NCBI GenBank assembly: GCA_963921195.1
Contig: OY992537.1
Span: 150,071,341-150,135,340 of the forward strand
Origin: Pegoplata infirma
Lineage: Eukaryota > Arthropoda > Insecta > Diptera > Anthomyiidae
Reading direction: 5' to 3'
Length of the DNA: 64,000 bases
The notes beneath the pieces are model-generated. The model was not told the DNA's origin, searched no databases, and saw nothing but the letters and a program-made list of their open reading frames with translations. The position numbers and the translations under genes are program-made. Below are positions 46,183 to 58,061 of this stretch, piece by piece. Every line of letters begins with the position of its first letter. The first letter of the stretch is position 1.

Positions 46183-47249
46183 TAGAGTGTCCCTTATTTT
46201 GGAAATCTTGAGACGGTACCCGCTCATTTTTTTCCTTTTGACTTAAAAATAACTCAGGAAAAATTTTACGCCCCTAGGACCACGCCTTCCCTACGCGACG
46301 GGGCCTTAAAGAGCGGGGCCTTAAAAATCATTTTTCCATACAAACCAAAAAAATTTTTTTTTTGATTTTTAATTTTTTTTGTATTAATTATTATATTACT
46401 TGGTTTGCTTATTCACGACAAAAAATTTGATTTTGGTGGGATAAGTCTTTCAGTGCTAAAAAATTTTTGAGCGGCCGGGGTCCTACAGTAAAAAAATTTT
46501 TAAATTTTTTTTTTTTAGTTTTGACCAGCAACGGTTTTAGCTGCTATGTTGCTTTAAATGATATATATTCCAAAAAAAAATTATTCATATCTGTGACATC
46601 TTTATCTTTTTCGAAAAAAAAAAAAATTGAGCCGTAGGAATCCTACGGTAAAAAATTTTTAAAAAATATTTTTTTTTAGTTTTGAAAAGAAACGGTTTTA
46701 GTTGTTATGTTGTTTTTAATGATATATATTCCAAAAAAAATATTATTCATATTTGTGACATTTTTATCGTGTATCGAAAAAAATCAACAATGCATTTTTT
46801 ACCCTTTTTTAGAACACGATAAAGATGTCACAGATACAAAAAATATATATCATTTAAAGCAATATATATCATTTATATATATATATCATTTAAAGCAACA
46901 TAGCAGCTAAAACCGTTGCTGGTCAAAACTAAAAAAAAATATTTTTTAAAAATTTTTTACTGTAGGACCCCGGCGGCTCAAATTTTTTTTTTGCGAAAAA
47001 TTTTTTAGCGCTGAAAGACTTATCCCACCAAAATCAAATTTTTTGTTGTGAATAAGCAAACCAAGTAATAAATAAATAATAACAAAAAAATTAAAAATCA
47101 AAAAAAAAATTTTTTGGTTTGTATGGAAAAATGATTTTTAAGGCCCCGCTCTTTAAGGCCCCGTCGCGTAGGGAAGGCTTGGTCCTAGGGGCGTAAAATT
47201 TTTCCCGAGTTATTTTTAAGTCAAAAGGAAAAAAATGAGCGGGTACCGT
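46183..47249. mobile_element. TAGAGTGTCCC-family element, right end missing
   Basis: Starts TAGAGTGTCCCTTATTTTGG as in 16461-19564 (inverse end). Internal palindromic blocks run GAGCGGGTACCG against inverse, TACGCGACGGGGCCTTAAAG, GTAGGACCCCGGCGGCTCAA. It stops at GAGCGGGTACCG (47249), about 35 bp short of the expected inverted end, where it abuts TAGGGTGGCAGC of another element. Confidence 0.7.
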
Positions 47250-47523
47250 AGGGTGGCAGCTATTTTGCAAAACTTCGAATTTGAAGGAGTGCACCCCTAA
47301 TTTTTATTACATTTGGTCTAAAAATGCTATGCTAAAAATTTCAGCCAAATCGGACAACGTTAACACGAGGCGCATCGAGGTCAAAGGTAAAAAAATAGCC
47401 ATATTTTGATGAAAAACATTAAATAAATGGTGTTGTTTTATGAATATATTGTTAAAAAGTGGTACACGAGCTGTTTTAAGTATAAGAAGATAAATTAAAA
47501 ATTTTTGGGTTTTCAAAAATTAA

Positions 47524-50500
47524 CCCTTGTAAGTCTTTCGGGGTCAAAATGACCCAATTTTCACAAAATGACCCCTATCAGCCCCAATTTTCTAAATTTA
47601 TTGAAATAAACCTATGTAAACCCATATTTATATTCTATTCTATCATAAATACTCAGATATGAAATACTGTCTTTCTAGGATGTCATTCACCCGTTTCACG
47701 GTAAAGCTAAGTACTCTGTTTTTTACGGTGAAAATTTCACTAAAAATTTAAACGCCTAAAATCGCAATAAAACATTTATAAATCAAGAACTTTTGACAAT
47801 GATAAGAAAGAAACGATCATAACAAAACTGAAATGTCACTTTTTCACGGCAATTTAAATTGTCTTGTATAATAAAAATGCGTGAAAACTTTTTTAACAAT
47901 TTCACTATAATTCCTCGCGTTGCCAAAATTTATTTTTTTTATATGGAATTTGACAGATTTTTTCCCGTGAAATCGAACAGAGTACTATGCCTAAGGCCAA
48001 AAATATGCATTTTATTTGGCGTGGTTCTCAAAACTGATATTTTGGTTTTTTCAAAATTTTCTTAAACAAAATTAGGAAAACTGCTGAAAAAACCACAGAA
48101 TCTTATAAAATATATGTTAACATATAAAAAAAAAATTTTTGGGGGATATCCCTCGGATAGTTTGGCGGGGGCATCGATTTAAACTCAGCGGATTTCGAGG
48201 AAAATGCCTTGTTTGCCCACAATTTATTCAATACGGAAAAAATTTGGTAAATATTTTAAAATTTGACAAAGTCAGGGCCATAAATTATTAAAAACTATGT
48301 TAGACATTAACCCTAAACGTTTTAGGAAAATAGAATAATATTAACCCGGTTTTTATTCGGGTCAAAGGTCAAATTTAGGGATATTTGGATTTTTTTTGGA
48401 AAAAGGCATCTAAATATGAAATGTTTATTGCGATTTTTTATAAAACTTGGTATAATTATTGTACGAGCTCAGAAAAATAATTATTTTATTTTTTTAAAAT
48501 TAGCCCATAAATGAACAAACATGGGGTCAAAATGGCCCCGCACATTAAAATTTCTTTATATAGATTTTTATATTTTCTTTCGATTTTCAGAAAACTAATT
48601 ATTTGATTTTTTTAATTAACCCATAAATGAACATGGGGTCAAAATGGCCCAGCACGTTAAAAATTCTTAATATAGATTTTTTTATTTTTTTTTCTATATC
48701 TATAAAACTTGTTATTATTTTTATGCGACGTCTGGAAAAATAATTATTTGATTTTCTTAAATTAACCCATAAACGAACAAGGGGTCAAAATGACCAGCAC
48801 GTTAAAATTCTTAATATATATTTTTTTATTTCTATAAAACTTGGTATAAACATTGTGCAAGGTCAGAAAACTAATTATTTGATTTTTTTAATTAACCCAT
48901 AAATGAACATGAGGGCACGTTAAAAATTCTTAATGATTTTTATACCCTCCTTTTAGTGATAGAGGGTATATATAAGTTTGTCATTCCGTTTGTAACTCAT
49001 CGAAATATCGGTCTGGGACCCCATAAAGCATATATATTCATGATGCCCGATCGATTTTAAGACATTCTAGCGATGACCGTCTGTCTGTGGAAAATGCTCT
49101 CACGGACAAAATATTGCACAGAGATGACTGAAACTGAACATATATATTGGAAGTTCTCCCGAGTTTGGTATTGCATTTGAGCGATATCGGTTCAGCGGTT
49201 CAAAAGTTATGAACGAAAATGTAAGCACACCTCAAAAATTTCAGTACATTCAACATAACCTAAAAATACAAAATGCTCTAATTCGGCTTCTGGTTGACAT
49301 AGGTGAACATATTTGAACACCAAATAGTATTTAAACAAGTACGAACATATGTTTTAACAAAAAAAAAGAAAAAAATCGCGGATTTTTTTTTTACCAAAAT
49401 TTTTTCGCGGAAATTTTTTTTCAAAAGCAATTTCCTTTTAAATAAAGTTTTTTGCAATAATCTTTTTAAAATTGTGGAGGGTATCACTACATTCGGCAAG
49501 GCCGAATTTAACTTTTTTACTTGTTTTTTTTTTGATTTCGATAAAACTTGGTATAACCGTTGTTCGAGGTCAGATATTTTTTTTTTAATTAACTCATAAA
49601 TCAACAATGAAAATCAAATAATTATTTTTTCAGACGTCGCATAAAAATAATAACAAGTTTTATAGAAATAGAAAAAAAAATAAAAAAAAACTATATTAAG
49701 AATTTTTAACGTGCTGGGCCATTTTGACCCCATGTTCATTTATGGGTTAATTAAAAAAAATCAAATAATTAGTTTTCAGACCTCGCACATAATCATAACA
49801 AGTTTTATAAAAATCGAAAGAAAATATAAAAATCTATATAAAGAAATTTTAATGTGCTGGGCCATTTTGACCCCATGTTCATTTATGGGTTAATTTTAAA
49901 AAAATTAAATAATTATTTTTCTGAGCTCGTACAATAATTATACCAAGTTTTATAAAAAATCGCAATAAACATTTCATATTTAGATGCCTTTTTCCAAAAA
50001 AAATCCAAATATCCCTAAATTTGACCTTTGACCCGAATAAAAACCGGGTTAATATTATTCTATTTTCCTAAAACGTTTAGGGTTAATGTCTAACATAGTT
50101 TTTAATAATTTATGGCCCTGACTTTGTCAAATTTTAAAATATTTACCAAATTTTTTCCGTATTAAATAAATTGTGGGCAAAAAAGGCATTTTCCTCGAAA
50201 TCCGCTGAGTTTAAATCGATGCCCCCGCCAAACTATCCGAGGGATATCCCCCAAAAATTTTTTTTATATGTTAACATATATTTTATGAGATTCTGTGGTT
50301 TTTTCAGCAGTTTTCCTAATTTTGTTTAAGAAAATTTTGAAAAAACCAAAATATCAGTTTTGAGAACCACGCCAAATAAAATGCATATTTTAGGCCTTAC
50401 CGTGAAACGGGTGAATGACATCCTAGAAAGACAGTATTTCATATCTGAGTATTTATGATAGAATAGAATATAAATATGGGTTTACATTGGTTTATTTCAA

Positions 50501-50588
50501 TAAATTTAGAAAATTGGGGCTGATTTTCGTGTTTTAGGGGTCATTTTGTGAAAATTGGGTCATTTTGACCCCGAAAGACTTACAAGGG
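47524..50588. mobile_element. TTAA-flanked long palindrome, TIR CCCTTGTAAGTCTTTCGGGG
   Basis: TTAA|CCCTTGTAAGTCTTTCGGGG TCAAAATGACCC at 47520 and the inverse ending at 50592. Arms of about 1.4 kb match in inverse (ATGACATCCTAGAAAGACAG, CCAAACTATCCGAGGGATAT, ATAAAAACCGGGTTAATATT). Inner parts are imperfect direct repeats of ATAAATGAACATGGGGTCAA AATGGCCCAGCACG. The centre is interrupted by the fly repeat 48944-49530. piggyBac-like by TTAA and CCC only. Confidence 0.6.
48944..49530 (+). repeat. Fly interspersed repeat, second copy, at the centre of the palindrome
   Basis: TTTTATACCCTCCTTTTAGT to GTGGAGGGTATCACTACATT CGGCAAGGCCGAATTTAAC, matching 41785-42316. The long opposed frames at 49278-49607 (both strands) fall in its A/T-rich 3' half. 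Confidence 0.7.
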
Positions 50589-50952
50589 TTAATTTTTGAA
50601 AACCCAAAAATTTTTAATCTTCTTATACTTAAAACAGCTCGTGTACCACTTTTTAACAATATATTCATAAAACAACACCATTTATTTAATGTTTTTCATC
50701 AAAATATGGCTATTTTGTGACCTTTGACCTCGATGCGCCTCGTGTTAACGTTGTCCGATTTGGCTGAAATTTTTAGCATAGCATTTTTAGACCAAATGTA
50801 ATAAAAATTAGGGGTGCACTCCTTCAATTTCGAAGTTTTGCAAAATAGCTGCCACCCTAATGTACATGTACCCTCAAATTACGGATATGCACATGAATGG
50901 ACATCCATATATGCATCATATATGAACATACATGGTCATTTTCACCCGGGAT

Positions 50953-51335
50953 GTTAAGAATTGATTTAACACTACTCTATTCTACTGGCATTGCTTCAAT
51001 TTTTTTCCGCTGAAAACGGTTTTAACTACATTTTTTGTTTTAATCTGACAATATACTGTAATTGTTTGCCCGTGGAGCAGGTTCGGATTATTATAGAAAT
51101 AAAAACAAAAGATTTCAATTGATGTTAGTAAGAGAAAAGTCTCTATATTTATTTATAATAAATAAATTACCTATATTAATTAATAGACAAGCTCGAGGCC
51201 ACAGTTGTTTTTTAAAAAATATTAATTTTTATTATTTTCAATATTTCCCCATCCTTCGGATGGCATCTTCAGGAATCTTAAAGATATAAACAAAAAAAAC
51301 ACAAATTAAATTGGAAACACTGTAACTTTAAATTA
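50953..51335. other. Unassigned AT-rich sequence
   Basis: Nothing recognised apart from TTTCCCCATCCTTCGGATGG CATCTTCAGGAAT, a short GC-richer word near 51245. No coding call. Confidence 0.4.
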
Positions 51336-53087
51336 CACTGCGGAACAGTCAAAAATAAACAAGAGGTATGACCATCAATTCTATATATTTCGGACATGCT
51401 GATTCGAATGGCGTACTCCGTTTTTTGATGTATGGTACAGTTTTTTTGCAAAATGTCTTTAAAGATTGGCCTATTTTCACCCAGTTTTTTTACGAAAAAA
51501 TTTGCAAAGTTAATGATTTTTAAATTTTATGGCACAGAAAACACAGATATGACCTGTAGCAATATTTTTCAAGAAAATTTGTTTTTAAGATTTTGATCTT
51601 AGGCCTTTAAAATCGCGAAATTCTTCATTATTTGATGTTTTTTCGAATTTAACCGCTAAATTGGTTTTTAATTAAAAACTTGGTTCTAATAGATCACAAA
51701 GGCCTCCATAACAAAACAAATAGTAGACACAAAACATCTATCTGCTGTGGACCATCATGCTAAAAATCGCGAAAAGATGTTTTTTTCGTATTCTCATTCT
51801 ACGAGATGATTTAAGGATCCATCTTTTAGTATATAACGTGGGAACATTAAAAAATTAACTGACCAAAAATTTGGCCAAAAAAGTTTTCATTTGCAAAAGT
51901 TATCTTAACAAAAACTATTACTACAGTGTTTGTCCTACAATAAATTCAAATATTGAAAAATAAATATATTTATTTTAGTATTGCATATGTTAAGGAAATT
52001 TGAAATTTTCAAATTGAAATATTTAAATAATCATAAATACTTATAAGAATATATTTAAGCACGCATTTACTGTTGTACGCCAAAAAACAATAGTTTTAAC
52101 CATCACTTCTTAATATTTTGGGCATGCTGATTCCAATGGTGTATTCTTTTTTTTTATGTATGGTACTGTTTCTTCGCGAAATCTCTTTAAAGTTTAACAT
52201 ATTTTTATTCAATTTTCTACATACAAAATTGGTTTAATACGCGTTAATCTATCCTTTATGAATTGGAATATAAGACGGGTCATGTGGGCATATTTTCACT
52301 AAAATTTTGGCACCCAAAAGTTAAATAAGAACTGCTTATTCGCGTTTAACATCATTTAGTACTATAAAGTTAAGAATATGTTTAAACACGTATTTACTGC
52401 TGTACGCAAAAAAAAAAACAATAGTTTTGAAAATCACTTCTAAATATTTTGGACATGCTTATTGTAATGGCGTGCTCCATTTTTTTGTTGTATAGTATAG
52501 TTTCTTCGCAAAATGTCTTTTAAGTATAACAAATTTTTATAAAATTTTCTACATACAAAAATTTTTAATTACGCGTAAACTAACGTTGATAAATTTGAAT
52601 ATAACATTTATGTTATAACTTATAAGTTGTTCCTGTATTCATATTTTCATTAAAAATTTGGCTTAAACATTAAATTTTATATCTCACGAATTCCACCAAA
52701 AACAGAGAAAAAAATTAATTTTAAATTTAAAGGCATAACCCTGAATTCCAGATTGGTTTCAACACTCGAAAAAATTTTACACTCAAAAAAAATTTTACAC
52801 TTAAAAAAAATTCAGTTTTTTTTTTAGTGCATTTACTCAGAAATATTTTTTCAATAAAAAAAATAACACTCGAAAAAAGTTTTACACTCAAAAAAAAAAA
52901 AATTGGTAATTTTTCTTTTTTTTTGTTTTTTTAATGATAAAAAAAAGAGTTTTTTACTCAAAATAAAATATTTCTAATCAAAATTGTTAATTTTTTTGCG
53001 TTAAAAAATGTACTAAAATGGCATTGTGGAGGGCATTCAAAGATTCGACAAAGTCGAATTTAACTTTTCTACTTGTTTGGGCCTTTG

Positions 53088-53837
53088 GTTGTTTCCACCT
53101 TTCGTGATTTTTTTTTTTTTTGAAACTACTTATGAGATTTTTCCATACAAAAAATAAATTTTATGTTTATTCTGTAATTTTATCAAAAAGTATGTAACTT
53201 TGATGAGCCATCTCTTTGTAAGTAGTATTTATTTGATTTTTACGATTCAAAATAATTGTCCTTTTGTATATGAATGCACTCAAAAAAGTTTTTTTTTTTT
53301 TTAAACGCAGTTTTGATGCAAATGCAATTTTTTTAAAACTTTATCCCCATTAAATTTTTGTGAAACCTGCATAAATCGAAAATATAGCAGTTTTTACATA
53401 AATATACCGATTTTTTTTGGGACCGGGTTTGTTCTAATTTGTGTGATTATTTAAAAAAATACTTAAATATGTTTTTTTTTATGTCACAAATATTTTATGT
53501 AAAAATGCTATATTATCGATTTACGCAGGTTTAAAAAAAAAAATTTAAAGGGGAAAAAGTTTTAAAAAATCCATTCAAAAATTGCATATGCCTCAAAAAT
53601 GGATTTAAAAAAAAAAATATATATTTTTTTGAGTGCATTCATATACAAAGGGACAATTGTTAGAGTCAAAAGCTTTTGAATCGTAAAAATTAAATAAATG
53701 CTTTCAAAGATATGACTCTTCAAAGTTAATTACTTTTTGGATTAAATTACAGAATAAACATAATTTTTTTTATTGGAAAAATCTTATATGTAGTTTTTAA
53801 AAAAATTACAAAAGGTGGAAAAATCCCGAAGGCCCAA
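53088..53837. repeat. 0.75-kb palindrome, ends GGGCCTT(T/C)GG
   Basis: GGGCCTTTGGTTGTTTCCAC is mirrored by TGGAAAAATCCCGAAGGCCC. Arms match with substitutions (TATTCATTTTATATGAAT-type words, GTTTTTACATAAATATACCG) to a centre near 53460. Confidence 0.65.
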
Positions 53838-55164
53838 AAAAGCTGCACTCTTTTGTACACATTTGTATATAGAGCCAACAAAACAAATCCGTTTTCCCCC
53901 CTCCCCTTTGACCCGCTAAATGTTAAATTAGGCCGCTATAAAAAAAAACAGGTCACTCGTCTTTTGCTCCACTCTTTCCTTTATTTAGGACAATCGGCTG
54001 GTGCCCTGCGAAAGACCGCCCTATTACGTAAGCTTATTAAAACTAAAAAAAAAAATTTGAAAATTTTTACTCCCAATCAGCCTAATTTTTTTTTAAAGGT
54101 CACTTTTGGAACTGAAATGCTTGTAAGTTAATCAAGCTTAATTATTTTTTAATCAAGCAAAAATTAAAATAAAAATAAATAAAAATCAAAAAAACAATTT
54201 TTTCATTGTGTGAACTTTTTTTTAGACAAAATGTTTGTTTAGGACCCGATAGTGACCGATAGAGCCCGATCACGTGTTATTTTCTCATAGCGCTTAATAT
54301 ACTATATTTCGGGTGACCCGTACAAAAATCAAACTTTTGTTTTTATGAACCACCCTAATACATACACCACACTCACAATCAGCCAAACCCAGAGTCACGA
54401 AACTTCAGGTAAAATATGTGTATAAATTTGAAAAACATTAGTGGTTTTCACGTCATTTATCCAGCAAGTTTGCAACTTCAAAAATTATGCGGTGAAAATA
54501 ATTTTTTTATTACATGTCGTGAGCACCCATTTTTTATACTTGGGATATTTCTTTTTTAATCAGCTGTTTTGGTAAAACGTAAAGTTTGCTTTTCCATTTT
54601 TATTTCTCAATTTCATAAGAACAAACAAAAATACACGATTCAATGTTTTTTTTTTTTAATAAATGTATTTATTTTTTAATAAATATGCAAACAATTACTG
54701 CGGCCGAAATGTCAAAATAAAAGCAACTCTGTTTGTTATTTGAACACAATTCCGTGTGCAAATGAAATATACTATTGGTTTTTTGTGAGGATATGAATAA
54801 AATTGTGAGGATAAATGCATGTGCAAATGAAATGTCAAACGCATATAATTTGTTGTTGTGAGTTTGCACACATATTCCTAGTTTATCAAATTTGCACCGT
54901 TTATCACCCAAAAAGCAAATGAGGTGAGCTCCACTATTATACAGTTTTAAAAATCCCAAAATATTTATCAAGTCAAAATAAACTTGAAAAATTTACTTGA
55001 GAACTAACATGCCGTTTACTTTGAGAATGCTATTGTTTTCACGTTGAGAACTATGCTATTCTCAACTGGTTTTCACGGCTAAGGTTTGGATTTAAAATTA
55101 GATATCAAAATTAGATATCAATATAAGATTCAATGTTTTTCAAATGTAAATGTTTGTTGGGTTA
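53838..55164. other. Unassigned AT-rich sequence inside 51340-55868
   Basis: Contains GCATGTGCAAATGAAATGTC and AACTCGTTGAGAACTATGCT-like words but no recognised element ends. The frames 53853-54131 and 54669-54971 show no family features. Confidence 0.35.
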
Positions 55165-56045
55165 AATATTTCAATTTGAAAATTTCAAATTTCCTTAACA
55201 TATGCAATACTAAAATAAATATATTTATTTTTCAATATTTGAATTTATTGTAGGACAAACACTGTAGTAATAGTTTTTGTTAAGATAACTTTTGCAAATG
55301 AAAACTTTTTTGGCCAAATTTTTGGTCAGTTAATTTTTTAATGTTCCCACGTTATATACTAAAAGATGGACCTTTAAATCATCTCGTAGAATGATACTAC
55401 CATACGAAAAAAACACTTTTTCGCGATTTTTAGCATGATGGTCCACAGCACATAGATGTTTTGTGTCTACTATTTGTTTTGTTATGGATGCCTTTGTGAT
55501 CTATTAGAACCAAGTTTTTAATTAAAAACCAATTTAGCGGTTAAATTCGAAAAAACATCAAATAATGAAGAATTTCGCGATTTTAAAGGCCTAAGATCAA
55601 AATCTTAAAACCAAATTAGCTTGAAAAATATTGCTACAGGTCATATCTGTGTTTTCTGTGCCATAAAATTTAAAAATCATTACCTTTGCAAATTTTTTCG
55701 TTAAAAAACCGGGTGAAAATAGGCCAATCTTTAAAGACATTTTGCACAAAAACTGTACCATACATCAAAAAACGGAGTACGCCATTCGAATCAGCATGCC
55801 CGAAATATATAGAATTGATGGTCATACCTCTTGTTTTCTAAAATAGTGGTCAGTTTTGTCACGCAGTGTTATTATACGCAAAAATATAACAAACAGAAAG
55901 AACAAAAACAAAAAAACCAATAAGAAAAAACTCACAATAACGAGTAACAATAATCAAATTCAACGACTGCTCGTGTTTACATTTAATATTGCACTAATTG
56001 ATCTTTCGATTTTTGTTTATAATATGACGAAAACTTTGTGCTACG

Positions 56046-56390
56046 TTAAGGCTGAGTTAGGCACCCGTAACCTTAAACTAGCGTAGCGTAGAGAGTTTTT
56101 CGTTACATGAGAACAAATGAGAGCAGTTATTCTTCTTTGCAGACGTCTACGTTATTTTCTATTTGATTTTGATCGCTACGCTACGCTAGTTTACGGTTAC
56201 GGGTGCCTAAAGGCTGAGTTAGGCACCCGTAACCTTAAACTAGCGTAGCGTAGAGAGTTTTTCGTTATATGAGAACAAATGAGAGCAGTTATTCTTCTTT
56301 GCAGACGTCTACGTGATTTTCTATTTGATTTTGATCGCTACGCTACGCTAGTTTACGGTTACGGGTGCCTAACTCAGCCTTAACTCAGCC
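56046..56390. mobile_element. Two tandem MITE copies, TIR AAGGCTGAGTTAGGCACCCG
   Basis: Copy 1 (56048-56211) and copy 2 (56212-56384) are nearly identical: AAGGCTGAGTTAGGCACCCG, TAGCGTAGCGTAGAGAG, GAGAACAAATGAGAGCAG, GATCGCTACGCTACGCTAG, GGTTACGGGTGCCTAACTCAGCCTT. Copy 1 lacks the last few bases, as if copy 2 inserted at its end. ACTCAGCCTT is repeated once more just after copy 2. Confidence 0.85.
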
Positions 56391-56397
56391 TTTATCC

Positions 56398-56633
56398 ACG
56401 TCGCTCTTAAAATTAATTCTCTTATCCTGTGTTATATTAATTATATGCAGCATTTCTAATGTGAATCGTTTGTTGTATCTCTCCTCTGTTTGTAATATTT
56501 GTACATCGTCTAGTTTGGGTGACGATGTACAAATATTACAAACAGAGGAGAGATACAACAAACGATTCACATTAGAAATGCTGCATATAATTAATATAAC
56601 ACAGGATAAGAGAATTAATTTTAAGAGCGACGT
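56398..56633. repeat. Perfect 113-bp-arm hairpin with 10-nt loop
   Basis: 56398-56510 and 56521-56633 are exact inverse copies by eye, with loop TAGTTTGGGT. Arm sequence starts ACGTCGCTCTTAAAATTAAT and ends GTACATCGTC. No substitutions, unlike every other inverted repeat in the window, so very young, conserved or an assembly product. The two mirrored ORFs (56365-56682 and 56385-56570) are consequences of the palindrome. Could be a hairpin RNA source or the inner part of a MITE. Confidence 0.92.
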
Positions 56634-56639
56634 AGTGTC

Positions 56640-57427
56640 CGATCATTTCATCGAAATCGGTCCAGCCGTTTTTTATATATAGATGTCATTAGTGGTGCAA
56701 CGTAAAATTCGATTTTGACCACCCCTCCGCCCACTGGCAAAAAAGCATGGCATTTTACGGCCATTTGTCCGATCACGCTCTAATTTGGCATATAGTTAGT
56801 ACTTGGTTAGTACTATCTTTGGTTTAAATTTCATCAAAATCGGTTCATCCGTTTTTTATATATAGATGTCATTAGTGGTGCAATGTAAAAATTCGATTTT
56901 GCAACGCCCCTCCGCCCACACGCAAAAAATTAAAAATCTGACTGCACAGTGTTACTCCCTAGGCTATTCTGAATATTCCCTGAAAATTTTATCAAGATCG
57001 GTCCAGCCATTTTCGCGTCCATAAGGAACATACATATAGCCGTTTTTTGCATTATTGAAATAACTTTCAATTCAATACAAAGTTGCATGGCATTTTACGC
57101 TACTTTGTCCGATAACGCTCAAATTTGGCACATAGTGAGTACTCAGTTAGTACTATCTTTGATATAAATTTCATCAAAATCGGTCCATCCGTTTTTTATA
57201 TATAGATGTCATTAGCGGTGGAATGCAAAAATTGGATTTTGCCACGCCCCTCCGCCCACAGACGGAAAATCAAAAATCCGACTTGACAGTGTTACTCGCC
57301 AGGCTATTCTGAATATTCCCTGAAAATTTCATCAAGATCGGTCCAGCCGTTTTCGAGTCCATACGGAACATACATACATACATACATACCCACATACATA
57401 CACACATCCATTTTTATATATATAGAT
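56640..57427 (-). mobile_element. Minus-strand fragment of the Helitron-like family (GGACCGATTTTGATGAAATT)
   Basis: Degraded modules (ATTTCATCAAAATCGGTCCA, CCACGCCCCTCCGCCCAC, ATAGTGAGTACTCAGTTAGT) end in CATACATACATACC...CACACATCCATTTTTATATA TATAGAT at 57427. That is the inverse of the 5' end at 21615-21660. The CTAG end is missing. Confidence 0.7.
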
Positions 57428-57477
57428 ATATGGAAACGTATGTCATATATGGGAGCATATATGAACATACACAAGTA

Positions 57478-57892
57478 CCCGACTAAAAAAAAATAATACA
57501 GCGCAATATATATCATTTGATCCCAAAAATGGAGGATTCAAAAATAAATGATTATATCTTATTAGATCAAATTTGATATAATTTGATAAAATTAGATCCC
57601 AAAAATGGAACGTTAAATATGATCTAATTTGATGTTATAAAAAATTAGATCTAATAAGATGTTATAATATATAATTATATCTTATTAGATCTAATATGAT
57701 CTTCAATACCAAATTAGATGAAATTTACCGTTCCATTTTTGGGATCAAATTATGTCTAATAATATAAAATTTGATCTAATATGATATAATCGTACATTTT
57801 GGGATCCTCCATTTTTGGGATCAAATGATAGATCAATTTATATATAATAATATTAGAAAATATTTGATTATATCAAAACTTTTTTACTCGGG
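57478..57892. mobile_element. TA-target MITE, TIR CCCGA(G/C)TAAAAA, with empty site in the window
   Basis: TA|CCCGACTAAAAAAAAA at 57476 and TTTTTTACTCGGG|TA at 57894. The paralogous stretch at 45378-45400 reads ACACAAGTAATGTAATATTC uninterrupted, an empty site confirming insertion with TA duplication. The interior is a palindrome of GATCCCAAAAATGGA and ATTAGATCTAATATGAT words. Confidence 0.88.
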
Positions 57893-58061
57893 TAATGTAA
57901 TATTCCATATATGAAAATGTATGCAACTATGTGTGGATAGGTATATGTCATACTCCTTCATATATGCTATGCATAGCATACATGTCTTAAACACAATTTT
58001 TTTAAGGTTGGGTTCGGCAGAACTTTGCAAAATTGGACGAAGTTCATGTATGGGTTCAGTC

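Larger units (their letters stand above)
47250..50859. mobile_element. Element with TIR TAGGGTGGCAGCTATTTTGC
   Basis: The left arm 47250-47519 is mirrored by 50593-50859 (CAAAACTTCGAA, GGAGTGCACCCCTAATTTTT, ATTTCAGCCAAATCGGACAA, GACGCATCGAGGTCAAAGG-type words). The right flank ATGTACAT equals the left flank of the adjoining 46183 element, not of this one. The centre is occupied by 47524-50588. Confidence 0.7.
51340..55868. mobile_element. Long inverted-repeat element, ends CACTGCG(G/T)
   Basis: The left arm (51340-52030) and right arm (55165-55868) are close inverse copies: GAGGTATGACCATCAATTCT, GGCGTACTCCGTTTTTTGAT, CAGTGTTTGTCCTACAATAA, CCTTAACATATGCAAT. Further degraded copies of the arm start at 52085 and 52430, so the left side is partly tandem. 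No good TSD (TTAAATTA/TTATTATA). The middle holds a fly-repeat tail and a smaller palindrome. Confidence 0.65.

Noticed and set aside
49278..49607. Overlapping 98- and 109-codon frames on opposite strands
   Set aside because: Both fall in the A/T-rich end of a fly interspersed repeat, with poly-K/F composition and no family signal.
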